DNA of 64,000 bases from Chryseobacterium sp. ERMR1:04. Its GTDB lineage: Bacteria > Bacteroidota > Bacteroidia > Flavobacteriales > Weeksellaceae. Location of the stretch: positions 558,001 through 622,000 of the forward strand of contig NZ_LIRF01000008.1 in assembly GCF_001297705.1 (NCBI RefSeq). The letters are read 5' to 3'. A program made the position numbers and the translations under genes. Shown piece by piece: positions 1 through 8,944 of the stretch (positions within the stretch are counted from its first letter, which is position 1; the number at the start of each line of letters is the position of its first letter). Below the pieces are notes generated by a model. That model searched no databases. It was given only the letters and a program-made list of their open reading frames with translations, and had not been told where the DNA came from.

Positions 1-493
1 TCCCATAACCATCTGCCAGTAAATGCGCAACCTTAGCTCCCGGAACCCCCATGTTGTTGAAAGGACCTGTTAAAACAGTATTTGTTAAAGTTGTTGCAAC
101 ATTATTATTAGCATTTTTGATATCAGGAGAACCAGCAATAAAACTGTCAATATAAAGTTTCGTACTTGCAATTTGAAGATTGGTAGTACCACCTAAATTA
201 AGAAGAAGCCCTCCGTTATTATCCGGCATTAAAGGTTGTTTAAAATCTCCGCCGCCAACTAATTTCATTTGCTGAGCAATCATAGAAGGATAAGATTCAT
301 TTTGTCCATCAGCATAAAGAGCACCGTCTCTATAGCCTGAAGTCAAAGAGTTTCCTAAAGAAATATATTTAGTAAAATCGGCTTCTCCTTTACTTACAAC
401 AACGTCTTTTACGTCCGTATCGAATTCATGTTCGCAACTCGTTGTAAAAAATAACGCGGAAATAGCGATTGTAGAAATTATAATTTTTTTCAT
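1..493 (-). CDS. SGNH/GDSL-type hydrolase lipoprotein (3' end outside window)
   Basis: I translated this partial gene directly from the minus strand; it starts with ATG at 493 and is still open at base 1, so only about 164 N-terminal residues are visible. The N-terminus is a lipoprotein signal peptide with lipobox FTTSC (Cys20). A block reading ISLGNSLTSGY follows, which fits the GDSL/SGNH catalytic-Ser block I with Asn in place of Asp. The gene begins 10 bases after the stop of the FadL-type porin gene, so the two are probably one transcription unit. Pairs of an OmpP1/FadL porin and a GDSL lipoprotein are common in Flavobacteriia, which suggests a cell-surface esterase or lipase working with lipid uptake. 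The remaining catalytic Asp/His cannot be seen, so the activity is inferred. Confidence 0.8.
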   Translation of the reverse strand, partial: MKKIIISTIAISALFFTTSCEHEFDTDVKDVVVSKGEADFTKYISLGNSLTSGYRDGALYADGQNESYPSMIAQQMKLVGGGDFKQPLMPDNNGGLLLNLGGTTNLQIASTKLYIDSFIAGSPDIKNANNNVATTLTNTVLTGPFNNMGVPGAKVAHLLADGYG

Positions 494-503
494 AGTCTTT
501 CAA

Positions 504-1739
504 TTAAAAAGGATTATAAGATAAACCTAGACCTACATAGAATGCCGTAGCTGTAGACTGTCCATAGAAACCAAGTAAACTATTTTTCACATCTCTTGCC
601 TGAGGTATTGCATATCCTCCAGCAATATCAACTCCGAATTGTTTTAGTTTAAATCCAACCCCTCCTGTTACCACATACGTATTGTATGAAGGTGTTTCAG
701 GAATAAAGTTTTCGTCAGTATATGGAGATTCATCATAATAAGCACCAAGACGACCAAAGATCTTATCTGTAAATGCATACTGAGTTCCCAATCTAAATGT
801 CTTAGAATTTTTAAAGTTTTTAGGAGAAACAGAAACCGTAGGATCTGATGGCTGATTTCCAACCGGAGCTTTACCAAAATCCAACGTCAGCTGACTGTAT
901 CTTTCCCATCCGTGATAGTTGAAATCCGCAGAAACCAACCATTTCGGAGTAATTTTATACGTTAAACCTATCGTATACTCCTCCACCAAAGGTAATGTTG
1001 CAGTAAAACTATCTTTACCTGATGTATCCAGACCTAATAATGGATAAACACTAGATGTCGGAAAACTGAAAGTAGCTGTTCCTTTCTTAGCTTTCATATC
1101 AACCGGTGAGCGGTAAGCGATACTTACGTCAAGTTTTGGATCTGGCCTGAAGTAAAAACCAAAACCATATCCATGCCCGCTCGCCTTACTGTCTAGATTA
1201 AGTTCACCACCAAATTGTGTAATAGCCTTATCCCAGTTCACAGATCCTTTAGCGTAGATATAACTTGCACCAAACGCAAACCAATCATTAAATTTATATG
1301 AAATCATGGGCTGAAAATAGAATGCTTTCAACTCAAGTTTTTCAACCATCTCTCTTCCTTCCCAGTTATTTGGATACTCAATAGTACTCCCAAAAGGGGT
1401 AGAAAAGCTGAAACCAATAGATAATTTGTCAATTGGTTTATAAGCAATAGCAGCATAAAGTGGGGTTCCGATAGGATTATCCGTTTCTGTACTCTGCAGC
1501 GTATTTGTATTCTGGAAAGTCACTTTATTACCCGCAGCAAAACCTCCTACTGATATACTCAGTCTTGAAGGAATAAATGACATACCCGCTGGGTTAAAAA
1601 ATGCCACACTTGCATCTTCAGCATGTGCACTAGTATGTGCCATTGCCAATTGTTTTACCCCTTGCAAAGAAACCCTGAAGCCTCCTGCGTAAGATAGAAC
1701 ACCTGCCAATAAAGCAGTTGATACTAATATTTTTTTCAT
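504..1739 (-). CDS. OmpP1/FadL-family outer-membrane transport protein
   Basis: A 411-residue protein with an N-terminal signal peptide ending near residue 19 (SYAGGF). The mature start GFRVSLQGVKQLAMAHTSAH and the early block AEDASVAFFNPAGMSFI are typical of the FadL/TodX family, where an N-terminal hatch plugs a 14-stranded barrel that carries hydrophobic substrates such as long-chain fatty acids. The body has alternating short beta-rich segments and ends in an aromatic residue (YNPF), as expected of an outer-membrane barrel. It is followed after 10 bases by the GDSL lipoprotein gene. A TATATTTG -7 box lies upstream on the same strand. Family assignment is secure; the substrate is not known. 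Confidence 0.9.
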   Translation of the reverse strand: MKKILVSTALLAGVLSYAGGFRVSLQGVKQLAMAHTSAHAEDASVAFFNPAGMSFIPSRLSISVGGFAAGNKVTFQNTNTLQSTETDNPIGTPLYAAIAYKPIDKLSIGFSFSTPFGSTIEYPNNWEGREMVEKLELKAFYFQPMISYKFNDWFAFGASYIYAKGSVNWDKAITQFGGELNLDSKASGHGYGFGFYFRPDPKLDVSIAYRSPVDMKAKKGTATFSFPTSSVYPLLGLDTSGKDSFTATLPLVEEYTIGLTYKITPKWLVSADFNYHGWERYSQLTLDFGKAPVGNQPSDPTVSVSPKNFKNSKTFRLGTQYAFTDKIFGRLGAYYDESPYTDENFIPETPSYNTYVVTGGVGFKLKQFGVDIAGGYAIPQARDVKNSLLGFYGQSTATAFYVGLGLSYNPF

Positions 1740-1758
1740 AGACTATTATTATATAACC

Positions 1759-1766
1759 CAAATATA
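1759..1766 (-). promoter_or_regulatory. Bacteroidota -7 box of the fadL-type gene
   Basis: The minus strand reads TATATTTG here, an exact match to the Bacteroidota TAnnTTTG -7 element, about 20 bases before the start codon at 1739. No convincing TTTG was seen at the usual -33 spacing. Confidence 0.5.
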
Positions 1767-1987
1767 AAATTATTTTGGCTACACCTGTTAATAAATCTTA
1801 AAATTTTAAACAATATGCCAAAAGAAAATTATGTTTAAAATAACACTTTAATAAAAAAAGCCCTTAAACACATAGTTATTAGATATTTAATAACCTTTTG
1901 CCGAGTAATCAAGTTTTTAGTTTAATATTAAACAATGATCTTGATGAATATTTGAATTTTTTAGAATTACATAAAGATAAAAATATA

Positions 1988-1995
1988 TAAATTTG
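1988..1995 (+). promoter_or_regulatory. -7 box of the ricT-gldH-pbp1A unit
   Basis: TAAATTTG matches the TAnnTTTG consensus and lies 20 bases before the ricT start codon, giving a short leader. It is the only obvious promoter before the three closely spaced genes that follow. Confidence 0.55.
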
Positions 1996-2015
1996 CAGGA
2001 ACAAATAAAAGTTAT

Positions 2016-3467
2016 ATGAGTTGTGGATGTAAAACATCCGGCGATTCTGCACATTCTTGCGGACCCAAGAAAACCGCGAATGGCTGTGAAAGCGTAAATA
2101 CCTGTGGTAATAGTTATAAATTAAGTGTTTTCGACTGGCTATCTAACATCAATAATCCGGCATCTAATAGGTGTGATTATGTAGAAGTTAGATTTAAAAA
2201 TGACAGAAAATTATTTTATAAAAATGTAAATAATGTTCCTTTACATATTGGTAGCGTAGTAACAGTAGAATCTAGTCCCGGACATGATGTAGGTGTGGTA
2301 AGTCTCACCGGAGAATTAGTGAAAATTCAGATGAAGAAGAAAAGAACTTCTGAAGAATCTGCACTTAAAATATACAGATTAGCCAACCAAAAAGATATTG
2401 AAGTCTGGCAGGAAGCTAGAAAAAAAGAAGATAACGTAAAAATAGACGCTAGAAAAATCGCTCACAGACTGGGACTTGAAATGAAAGTTACAGATGTTGA
2501 ATACCAAGGTGATGCTTCTAAGGTTACATTTTATTACACTGCTGATAACCGAATAGATTTCAGACAGTTAATTAAAGACTTTGCTTCTACTTTCAGAACG
2601 AAAATCGACATGAAACAAATTGGTTTCAGACAGGAAGCAGCAAAAGTTGGAGGAATCGGATCATGCGGAAGAGAGCTATGTTGTTCTACGTGGTTAACAG
2701 ATTTCAGATCAGTAAACACCAACGTTGCAAGATATCAGCAGTTGAGTATCAACCCTCAAAAACTGGCTGGGCAATGTGGTAAACTTAAATGTTGTCTTAA
2801 TTATGAATTAGACAGCTATCTTGATGCATTAAGCCACTTCCCTTCTTCTTCTACAACGTTAGACACAGAAAAAGGAAGAGCATTTTGTATTAAGATTGAC
2901 GTTTTCAAAAAGAAAATGTGGTTTGCATACATCGACAGTTCGGTTGCGTGGTATGATTTTGATATTGATTTGGTTAAAGAATTAATTGCAAAAAATAAAA
3001 AAGGAGAAAGAACGTTGCCTCTTGAGGATCTTAAGCAACCTGACGCTCCTTTGCACACCATTGATCTTATTCAGGAAAACAGTGTTGATAGATTTGAGAA
3101 GAAAAATAAAAGCTTTAACAAAAACAGACCTCAAAATCAGAATCAAAACAGGCCAAACCAAAATCAAAGCGGTCCTAACCAAAGTCCAAGAAAAAACAGA
3201 CCTGAAAGATCAGATCGACCTCAAAATACGGAAAAGTCTGAACGCCCGGAAAGAGTTGAAAGACCAGCAAGGACAGAAAACCAGAATCCGAACGCCAACC
3301 CTAATCCTAACAAGCAGAGACCTCAAAAGCCTCAACAACAGCAGCAACCAAAAGCTCAGTTAGAAAAAGCAGAAGCAGCGGTAGATCCTGAGAACAAGCC
3401 TCAACCTAACCCGAACAAGAAAAAATTCAAGAAAAAGTTTCCTCCAAAAAAAGATAACAATGCATAA
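2016..3467 (+). CDS. ricT: RicT (YaaT/PSP1-type Fe-S regulatory subunit)
   Basis: A 483-residue PSP1-domain protein. The Cys-rich N-terminus (MSCGCKTSG...) is followed by the PSP1 core at roughly residues 50-290. The core holds two conserved Cys clusters, GSCGRELCCSTWL near residue 215 and GQCGKLKCCLNYE near 250, which match the [4Fe-4S]-binding RicT subunit of the Bacillus RicAFT complex. The C-terminal ~115 residues are a low-complexity Asn/Gln/Pro/Arg/Lys-rich tail, longer than in Bacillus and probably disordered. In Bacillus the complex affects RNase Y-dependent mRNA processing; its role in Bacteroidota is not established. The stop overlaps the gldH start by 8 bases, a conserved flavobacterial neighbourhood. 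Confidence 0.85.
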   Translation: MSCGCKTSGDSAHSCGPKKTANGCESVNTCGNSYKLSVFDWLSNINNPASNRCDYVEVRFKNDRKLFYKNVNNVPLHIGSVVTVESSPGHDVGVVSLTGELVKIQMKKKRTSEESALKIYRLANQKDIEVWQEARKKEDNVKIDARKIAHRLGLEMKVTDVEYQGDASKVTFYYTADNRIDFRQLIKDFASTFRTKIDMKQIGFRQEAAKVGGIGSCGRELCCSTWLTDFRSVNTNVARYQQLSINPQKLAGQCGKLKCCLNYELDSYLDALSHFPSSSTTLDTEKGRAFCIKIDVFKKKMWFAYIDSSVAWYDFDIDLVKELIAKNKKGERTLPLEDLKQPDAPLHTIDLIQENSVDRFEKKNKSFNKNRPQNQNQNRPNQNQSGPNQSPRKNRPERSDRPQNTEKSERPERVERPARTENQNPNANPNPNKQRPQKPQQQQQPKAQLEKAEAAVDPENKPQPNPNKKKFKKKFPPKKDNNA

Positions 3468-3927
3468 AATTTTAGGAGTATTAACTCTTATCCTTTTCTT
3501 TAGCTGTAAATCTTCTCCGGAAGGTGAAACAGTCACAATGAATTCTGTTGATAACAAATGGAATAAGAAAAGTGAGCAAAAATTTAATCTTGAAATTTCA
3601 GATCCACAAAATCCTAAAAACATTATATTTGTTGTAAGGAATAACAATAATTACCCTTACAGCAATATAAGATTTATTGTAAATTTCACCAATCTTCAGA
3701 ACAAAAAGAAGGAAACAGACACCTTAAATTATGTATTGGCAAAGCCCAATGGAGAATGGCTTGGTACAGGTTTTGGAGACACGAAGGAGACCCTTTTTCA
3801 ATATAAATTGAATTATAAGTTTCCGGAAAAAGGCAAATATGAAATCGGCATGGTGCAAGCCATGAGAAATGATGCCCTTCCTGGAATTGAAGATATTGGA
3901 GTAAAAATAGAAACGGCTAAACCGTAA
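3460..3927 (+). CDS. gldH: Gliding motility lipoprotein GldH
   Basis: A 155-residue lipoprotein with signal peptide and lipobox LFFSC (Cys16). The conserved GldH segment is clear: NYVLAKPNGEWLGTGFGD followed by the GKYEIGMVQAMRND and IEDIG blocks near the C-terminus. In Flavobacterium johnsoniae GldH is needed for gliding and for function of the linked type IX secretion pathway; many Chryseobacterium relatives keep it without obvious gliding. It overlaps ricT by 8 bases and is 6 bases from the PBP1A gene, so the three are probably co-transcribed. Confidence 0.92.
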   Translation: MHKILGVLTLILFFSCKSSPEGETVTMNSVDNKWNKKSEQKFNLEISDPQNPKNIIFVVRNNNNYPYSNIRFIVNFTNLQNKKKETDTLNYVLAKPNGEWLGTGFGDTKETLFQYKLNYKFPEKGKYEIGMVQAMRNDALPGIEDIGVKIETAKP

Positions 3928-3933
3928 TTATCA

Positions 3934-6315
3934 ATGGAAGATAACAAAAGAAACGTAGGAAGCAAAGGAAAAACATTCCCTCTTCCTCCCAAAAAGAATG
4001 GCAAAAAAACCGGTTGGAAAAAATGGGTTAGCATTATTTGGATTGGACTCATTGCAGTTGTTCTAGGAATTTCAGGACTTTTCTTTGCTGTTTCTCAAGG
4101 TTTTCTTGGAGAAATGCCCGATGTAAAAGAGCTTGAGAATCCTGATATTTACGTAGCCTCTGAAATTATTTCATCAGATGGAGTTCTTCTAGGCAAATTT
4201 GAAAAAGAAAAAACGCAGCCTATTACTTACAAAGAACTTCCTCCTTTCCTTATTTATGCATTACAAGCTAAAGAGGACGAAAGGTTCAAAGAACACTCTG
4301 GAATTGATTTAAGATCTATTTTAAGAGCTGTAAGGTATGGTGGCGACAGAGGTGGAGGTTCTACAATTACACAACAGTTGGCTAAACTTTTATTCACCAA
4401 AGAACCTTCTAAAAATCCAATAAAAAGGGTTATTCAAAAGCTTAAAGAATGGTCCGTTGCGGTAAGTCTTGAAAAAAGATATACCAAGGAAGAGATTATC
4501 ACTTTATATTTTAATAAGTTTGACTTTACCTACAATGCCAACGGTATTGAAATGGCGTCAAAAATTTATTTTAACAAGTCAACCTCTCAACTCACTCTTC
4601 CGGAGGCAGCAATGTTTGTAGCAATGCTAGAAGCTCCTATTGCAAACAACCCGATGAGAAATCCTGAAAGAGCAAAAAGGAGAAGAGATGTTGTACTCGC
4701 TCAAATGTTGGAAACAGGATATATTGATCAAACAACTTATGATAAAGCAACATCATCAGCCGTAAAAACTGACTATCAACCGATCAAAAATATCAGTGAT
4801 GACTACTCTGCTTACTATAAGTTTTATTTGAAAAAAGAGATTGATACTTACCTTAAAGATTACGAGAAACAGACCGGTAAGAAATTAAACCTTTACAAAG
4901 ACGGTTTAAAAATATATATCACTCTTGATTCTAAGATGCAGAAATACGCAGAGCAATCAATCAGAGAACATTTAACAGATCTTCAAAAAAGATTTGATGC
5001 CGAGCAAAGAGGTAGAAAAAACAGACCTTTCTATTACTTAACAAATACGCAGGTTAACAGCGTAATGCTTCAGGCAATGAAAAGAACTGGACGTTACAAG
5101 CAATTAAAAAGAGCTGGTATTTCTGAAGACTCAATCATGATGGAGTTTCACAAACCAATCAAAACTTCACGTTTCACATGGGCCGGAGAAGAAGAAGTGG
5201 AAATGTCTCCTTGGGATTCTATCAGATACCATAAACAAATTGCTCAGGCAGGTTTAATGTCAATGGTTCCGGGAACAGGTGAAATTAAAGCTTGGGTTGG
5301 AGGAATCGACTGGCAACATTTCCAGTATGATCACATCAAACAAGGAAAAAGACAGGTCGGTTCAACATTTAAGCCTTTTGTGTACGCAACGGCTATTATG
5401 AAATTAGGAATGACGCCTTGTTCAACGGTATCCAATGGAACTTATGATCACAACGGATGGCATGTTCCGGGAAGAGGAGGAATGCTAACCTTAAAAGATG
5501 GTTTAGCACACTCTCAAAACCCGATTGCCGCAAGACTTATTGAAATGACTGGTGTTGATGCTGTAATTCAAACAGCAAGAGACTTAGGAGTAACAGAAGA
5601 AATTCCGAGAAACAATACCATTGCTTTAGGTTCATCAGATATTACCATCTATGAAATGCTTGGGGCTTACAGTACTTTCGCCAACTATGGAAATCACAAC
5701 AAACCGGAAATGATCTGGAGAATTGAAGATGCCAACGGTAGAGTGATCAAAGAAGTAAATGTAGAACCAAAAGAAGTAATGAATCCGCTATACGCTTACA
5801 CCATGATTGAACTCATGAAAGGGGTGGCACAATACGGAACTGCTTCTGGTGAATTAGGAAGAAGAGGAATCTCAAAAGCGGTAGAAATTGCTGCTAAAAC
5901 AGGGACAACACAAAATAACTCCGATGGTTGGTTTATGGGAATTACGCCAAAACTAGCAACAGGAGCTTGGGTTGGATGGGAAGATAGAGCAACCCACTTC
6001 TTAGGAACAGGTGAAGGACAGGGAGCAAAAATGGCATTGCCAATTTGGGCAATCTTCATGAAGAAAGTGTGGGCTGATAAAACATTAGGAATTTCTCCTG
6101 ATGATAAATTCACAAAACCTTCCGATTGGAAAGATGGATGCTCTGGCTTAAAAGGCATTGGAGGCGGTTATGGTGATGATGGAGGCCTTCAGACGATGGA
6201 CGAAATCAAAAATCCAAGACCTGTAGAACGTACCCCTAAAAACAACTCTGACAAGAAAGAAGAAAATGTGAATGAAAACCTACATTCCTCAGACGAAGTA
6301 GATTTCAATAAATAA
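3934..6315 (+). CDS. Penicillin-binding protein 1A (bifunctional transglycosylase/transpeptidase)
   Basis: A 793-residue class A PBP. A basic cytoplasmic stretch precedes one transmembrane segment at about residues 33-55. The GT51 glycosyltransferase domain follows with its catalytic motif EDERF (from residue 114) and GGSTITQQLAK (near 142). The transpeptidase domain has the SxxK motif STFK (Ser477), SQN and KTGT (near 656). It polymerises and cross-links peptidoglycan at the inner membrane. The C-terminal ~60 residues are a hydrophilic tail. It ends the ricT-gldH operon and is followed by a clear terminator. Confidence 0.95.
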   Translation: MEDNKRNVGSKGKTFPLPPKKNGKKTGWKKWVSIIWIGLIAVVLGISGLFFAVSQGFLGEMPDVKELENPDIYVASEIISSDGVLLGKFEKEKTQPITYKELPPFLIYALQAKEDERFKEHSGIDLRSILRAVRYGGDRGGGSTITQQLAKLLFTKEPSKNPIKRVIQKLKEWSVAVSLEKRYTKEEIITLYFNKFDFTYNANGIEMASKIYFNKSTSQLTLPEAAMFVAMLEAPIANNPMRNPERAKRRRDVVLAQMLETGYIDQTTYDKATSSAVKTDYQPIKNISDDYSAYYKFYLKKEIDTYLKDYEKQTGKKLNLYKDGLKIYITLDSKMQKYAEQSIREHLTDLQKRFDAEQRGRKNRPFYYLTNTQVNSVMLQAMKRTGRYKQLKRAGISEDSIMMEFHKPIKTSRFTWAGEEEVEMSPWDSIRYHKQIAQAGLMSMVPGTGEIKAWVGGIDWQHFQYDHIKQGKRQVGSTFKPFVYATAIMKLGMTPCSTVSNGTYDHNGWHVPGRGGMLTLKDGLAHSQNPIAARLIEMTGVDAVIQTARDLGVTEEIPRNNTIALGSSDITIYEMLGAYSTFANYGNHNKPEMIWRIEDANGRVIKEVNVEPKEVMNPLYAYTMIELMKGVAQYGTASGELGRRGISKAVEIAAKTGTTQNNSDGWFMGITPKLATGAWVGWEDRATHFLGTGEGQGAKMALPIWAIFMKKVWADKTLGISPDDKFTKPSDWKDGCSGLKGIGGGYGDDGGLQTMDEIKNPRPVERTPKNNSDKKEENVNENLHSSDEVDFNK

Positions 6316-6335
6316 ATTCTCTTTTAGAAATACAC

Positions 6336-6370
6336 AAGACCTTTCAATTATTTGGAAGGTCTTTTCTTTT
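6336..6370 (+). terminator. Rho-independent terminator after pbp1A
   Basis: AAGACCTT (6336-6343) pairs with AAGGTCTT (6356-6363) across a 12-base loop, followed by a T-rich run. Confidence 0.75.
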
Positions 6371-6378
6371 ATTATTAA

Positions 6379-6386
6379 TAACTTTG
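6379..6386 (+). promoter_or_regulatory. -7 box of selO
   Basis: TAACTTTG matches TAnnTTTG exactly. It ends only 4 bases before the ATG at 6391, so the start of transcription may nearly coincide with the start codon (leaderless or very short leader). Confidence 0.5.
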
Positions 6387-6390
6387 ATAC

Positions 6391-7932
6391 ATGAATATCG
6401 AAAACATCAAACAACCTTTTATAAAAATGTTTCCTGGAGATTTTTCCGGCAATACCATTCAAAGAAATACGCCTAAAGTTTTATTTTCAACAGTAGATCC
6501 TGTTAGTTTTGAAAACCCAGCATTGATTGCATTCAATGAAGAACTTTCGGAGGAAATAGGATTAGGAAAGTTTGAAGAGAAAGATTTAGATTTTCTTGTG
6601 GGAAATAACCTTCCTGAAAACATACAAACATACGCTACCGCTTATGCAGGACATCAGTTTGGAAACTGGGCAGGACAATTAGGTGATGGAAGAGCAATTT
6701 TAGCCGGTGAAATCACAAATGATTCAGGTAAAAAAACAGAAATTCAATGGAAAGGAGCCGGCGCAACTCCTTACTCCAGACATGCAGATGGAAGAGCAGT
6801 GTTGAGGTCTTCAGTTCGCGAATATTTAATGAGTGAGGCTATGTTTCATTTAGGCGTTCCAACAACAAGAGCATTAAGTTTAGCTTTTACTGGAGAAGAC
6901 GTCGTAAGAGATATGATGTACAGCGGAAACCCTCAAGCCGAAAAAGGCGCAGTGGTCGTAAGAACAGCAGAAAGCTTCCTTCGATTTGGTCATTTTGAAT
7001 TGATTTCTGCACAACAGGAATACGACACCCTACAAAAGCTTGTTAATTTTACCATTGATAATTACTATCCTGAAATTACTTCCGAAGGAAATCAAAAATA
7101 CAAAGACTTCTTTCAAGACGTTTGCAAAAGAACAGCAGATTTGATGGTAGAATGGTTTAGAGTAGGCTTTGTTCATGGCGTAATGAATACGGATAACATG
7201 TCGATCTTAGGACTGACAATAGACTACGGCCCTTATTCCATGATGGATGAATATGATTTAAACTTTACCCCAAACACAACCGATTTACCCGGAAGAAGAT
7301 ATGCCTTTGGAAAGCAAGGACAGATTTCCCAATGGAATCTTTGGCAATTGGCCAATTCACTAAATGTATTGATTGAAGATGAACAGCTTTTAGAAAAAAC
7401 ATTAAATGAATTCGGAGACTATTTCTGGAAAACTCATGACACTATGCTGTGCAAAAAATTTGGCTTTGACCAATTGCTTGATGGTGACGAAGAATTTTTC
7501 ACAAACTGGCAAGGATTGATGCAAGAATTACAGTTAGACTATACTTTATTTTTTAACGAATTAGAGAAAATTAGCCGTAAATATGATTTAAAAGATAATT
7601 TTCAAAGGATTTCATACGTTTCACTGCATCCTGAAAAGCTTTTAAAAATTGAGGATTTCATAAATACATACAACATAAGATTAACTCGAAATTTGATTTC
7701 AAAAGAAGAATCAATTATTCTAATGCAGAAAACAAATCCTAAATTCATTTTAAGAAATTTTCATTTATACCAATGTATCGAAGAAATTAATTTAGGAAAA
7801 ACAGAAATGCTTAATAAATTAACAACAGCATTAAAAAATCCTTATCAAGAATTTTATCCTGAATTTTCAACAAAAAGACCCTCTGAGTATGATGACATTT
7901 CAGGATGCTCCATGCTTTCTTGCAGTTCATAA
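6391..7932 (+). CDS. selO: SelO/YdiU-family protein adenylyltransferase
   Basis: A 513-residue pseudokinase-fold enzyme of the SelO family, which transfers AMP from ATP to Ser/Thr/Tyr of target proteins. Hallmarks seen are YAGHQFGNWAGQLGDGRA, the GAGATPYSRHADGRAVLRSS block and the HGVMNTDNMSI plus DYGP blocks, which hold the nucleotide- and metal-binding residues. Length is normal for the family. The C-terminus ends in SCSS, so a Cys stands at the antepenultimate position, where eukaryotic SelO has selenocysteine; a redox role is known from family work. It appears monocistronic. Confidence 0.93.
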   Translation: MNIENIKQPFIKMFPGDFSGNTIQRNTPKVLFSTVDPVSFENPALIAFNEELSEEIGLGKFEEKDLDFLVGNNLPENIQTYATAYAGHQFGNWAGQLGDGRAILAGEITNDSGKKTEIQWKGAGATPYSRHADGRAVLRSSVREYLMSEAMFHLGVPTTRALSLAFTGEDVVRDMMYSGNPQAEKGAVVVRTAESFLRFGHFELISAQQEYDTLQKLVNFTIDNYYPEITSEGNQKYKDFFQDVCKRTADLMVEWFRVGFVHGVMNTDNMSILGLTIDYGPYSMMDEYDLNFTPNTTDLPGRRYAFGKQGQISQWNLWQLANSLNVLIEDEQLLEKTLNEFGDYFWKTHDTMLCKKFGFDQLLDGDEEFFTNWQGLMQELQLDYTLFFNELEKISRKYDLKDNFQRISYVSLHPEKLLKIEDFINTYNIRLTRNLISKEESIILMQKTNPKFILRNFHLYQCIEEINLGKTEMLNKLTTALKNPYQEFYPEFSTKRPSEYDDISGCSMLSCSS

Positions 7933-8024
7933 AATTATTAACCCACAATCAATATCCTTTTTTTAATGAGCTTTTTTCATTATTCTGGTTTTTTTTGTTA
8001 TTTTTACATAAAATAAAAAATATT

Positions 8025-8870
8025 ATGAAAAAAATTCTACTATCTTTAAGCATATTGTTTATTGGAGCCTCTATAGAAGCACAGACATTATTATCAGAAA
8101 ACTTTGAAGGAACAACATTTCCTCCAACAGGATGGACAAGAACAAGCACAGTATCATCAAGACCTTGGGATTTTAGTCCTGTTGTTTTTGGAACGGGAGC
8201 ATCAGAATTTTTAATTTCTGGAACCAAATCTGCAGGTATTAATTTTACTACTTCAGCAAATACTGCAAATTTAGTAAGTCCTTCATTTAGCCTAGCTGGA
8301 ACTACATCTCCATCTTTAAGTTTTAAAGCAGTAATAGGCTACTCATACATGAAAGTTCTTGATGCAGGAAATTTACTTGCACAAATTTCTACCAATGGTG
8401 GAGCAACATGGACAACATTATGGAATGAAGATGATGAAGTAGGCTTCATAGATGATGGAGACGGGGATATTGATACTGATCTTTACAATTTAAATATTGT
8501 ACCGGTACAAGTAAGTTTAACACCATATATTGGACAAACAAATGTTCAAATTAGATTCCGTTATGTAGCAACAGACGCAGATGGGGTTTCAATAGATGAT
8601 GTTGTAGTTTCATCTGGCACCTTAGCAACAAACGAAGCATCTTCAAAATTAAAATCAGTAAGCATCTACCCTAACCCAACAAAAGGAGAAATCAATATCA
8701 AAACTGATAAAAAGATAAAATCTTCAGCAGTGTTAGACTTCTCAGGAAAATCAGTATTGAAATCAACATCTGATAAAGTAGATATCTCTTCTCTTCCAAA
8801 AGGAACCTATTTAGTGCAAGTAGAATTTGCAGACGGAACAACAACTACAGAAAAAGTAATTAAAGAATAA
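8025..8870 (+). CDS. Secreted protein with T9SS type A sorting domain
   Basis: I start this at the ATG at 8025, which opens a normal signal peptide (MKKILLSLSILFIGASIEAQ); the longer open frame upstream adds an unlikely Phe-rich stretch. The 281-residue protein has a middle jelly-roll-like domain of the cleaved-adhesin/choice-of-anchor J type (ENFEGTTFPPTGWTR..., ending in GVSIDDVVVSSG). The C-terminal ~75 residues (VSIYPNPTKGEINI ... LPKGTYLVQV ... EKVIKE) are a type A sorting domain, which directs export through the type IX system and surface attachment or release. Ligand unknown. Confidence 0.88.
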   Translation: MKKILLSLSILFIGASIEAQTLLSENFEGTTFPPTGWTRTSTVSSRPWDFSPVVFGTGASEFLISGTKSAGINFTTSANTANLVSPSFSLAGTTSPSLSFKAVIGYSYMKVLDAGNLLAQISTNGGATWTTLWNEDDEVGFIDDGDGDIDTDLYNLNIVPVQVSLTPYIGQTNVQIRFRYVATDADGVSIDDVVVSSGTLATNEASSKLKSVSIYPNPTKGEINIKTDKKIKSSAVLDFSGKSVLKSTSDKVDISSLPKGTYLVQVEFADGTTTTEKVIKE

Positions 8871-8890
8871 TTGCTTTCCACATAATCTTT

Positions 8891-8920
8891 TAAAGCTCAT
8901 CAAAATTGGTGAGCTTTTTA
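8891..8920 (+). terminator. Terminator after the T9SS substrate gene
   Basis: AAAGCTCA near 8892 pairs with TGAGCTTT near 8910, with further G-U-assisted pairing inside, followed by a T-run. Confidence 0.7.
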
Positions 8921-8924
8921 TTTT

Positions 8925-8932
8925 TACTTTTG
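8925..8932 (+). promoter_or_regulatory. -7 box of the 8945 membrane-protein gene
   Basis: TACTTTTG matches TAnnTTTG and lies 12 bases before the ATG at 8945. It directly follows the terminator of the previous gene. Confidence 0.5.
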
Positions 8933-8944
8933 TAAAAATTTTTG

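Noticed and set aside
2986..3363. 125-residue plus-strand frame inside ricT
   Set aside because: It overlaps the low-complexity tail of ricT in another frame, is Lys/Ile/Leu-rich and shows no domain; it is a shadow frame.
7905..8024. Longer N-terminus for the T9SS substrate
   Set aside because: The extension overlaps selO and would put a Phe-rich stretch before a complete signal peptide that begins at 8025.
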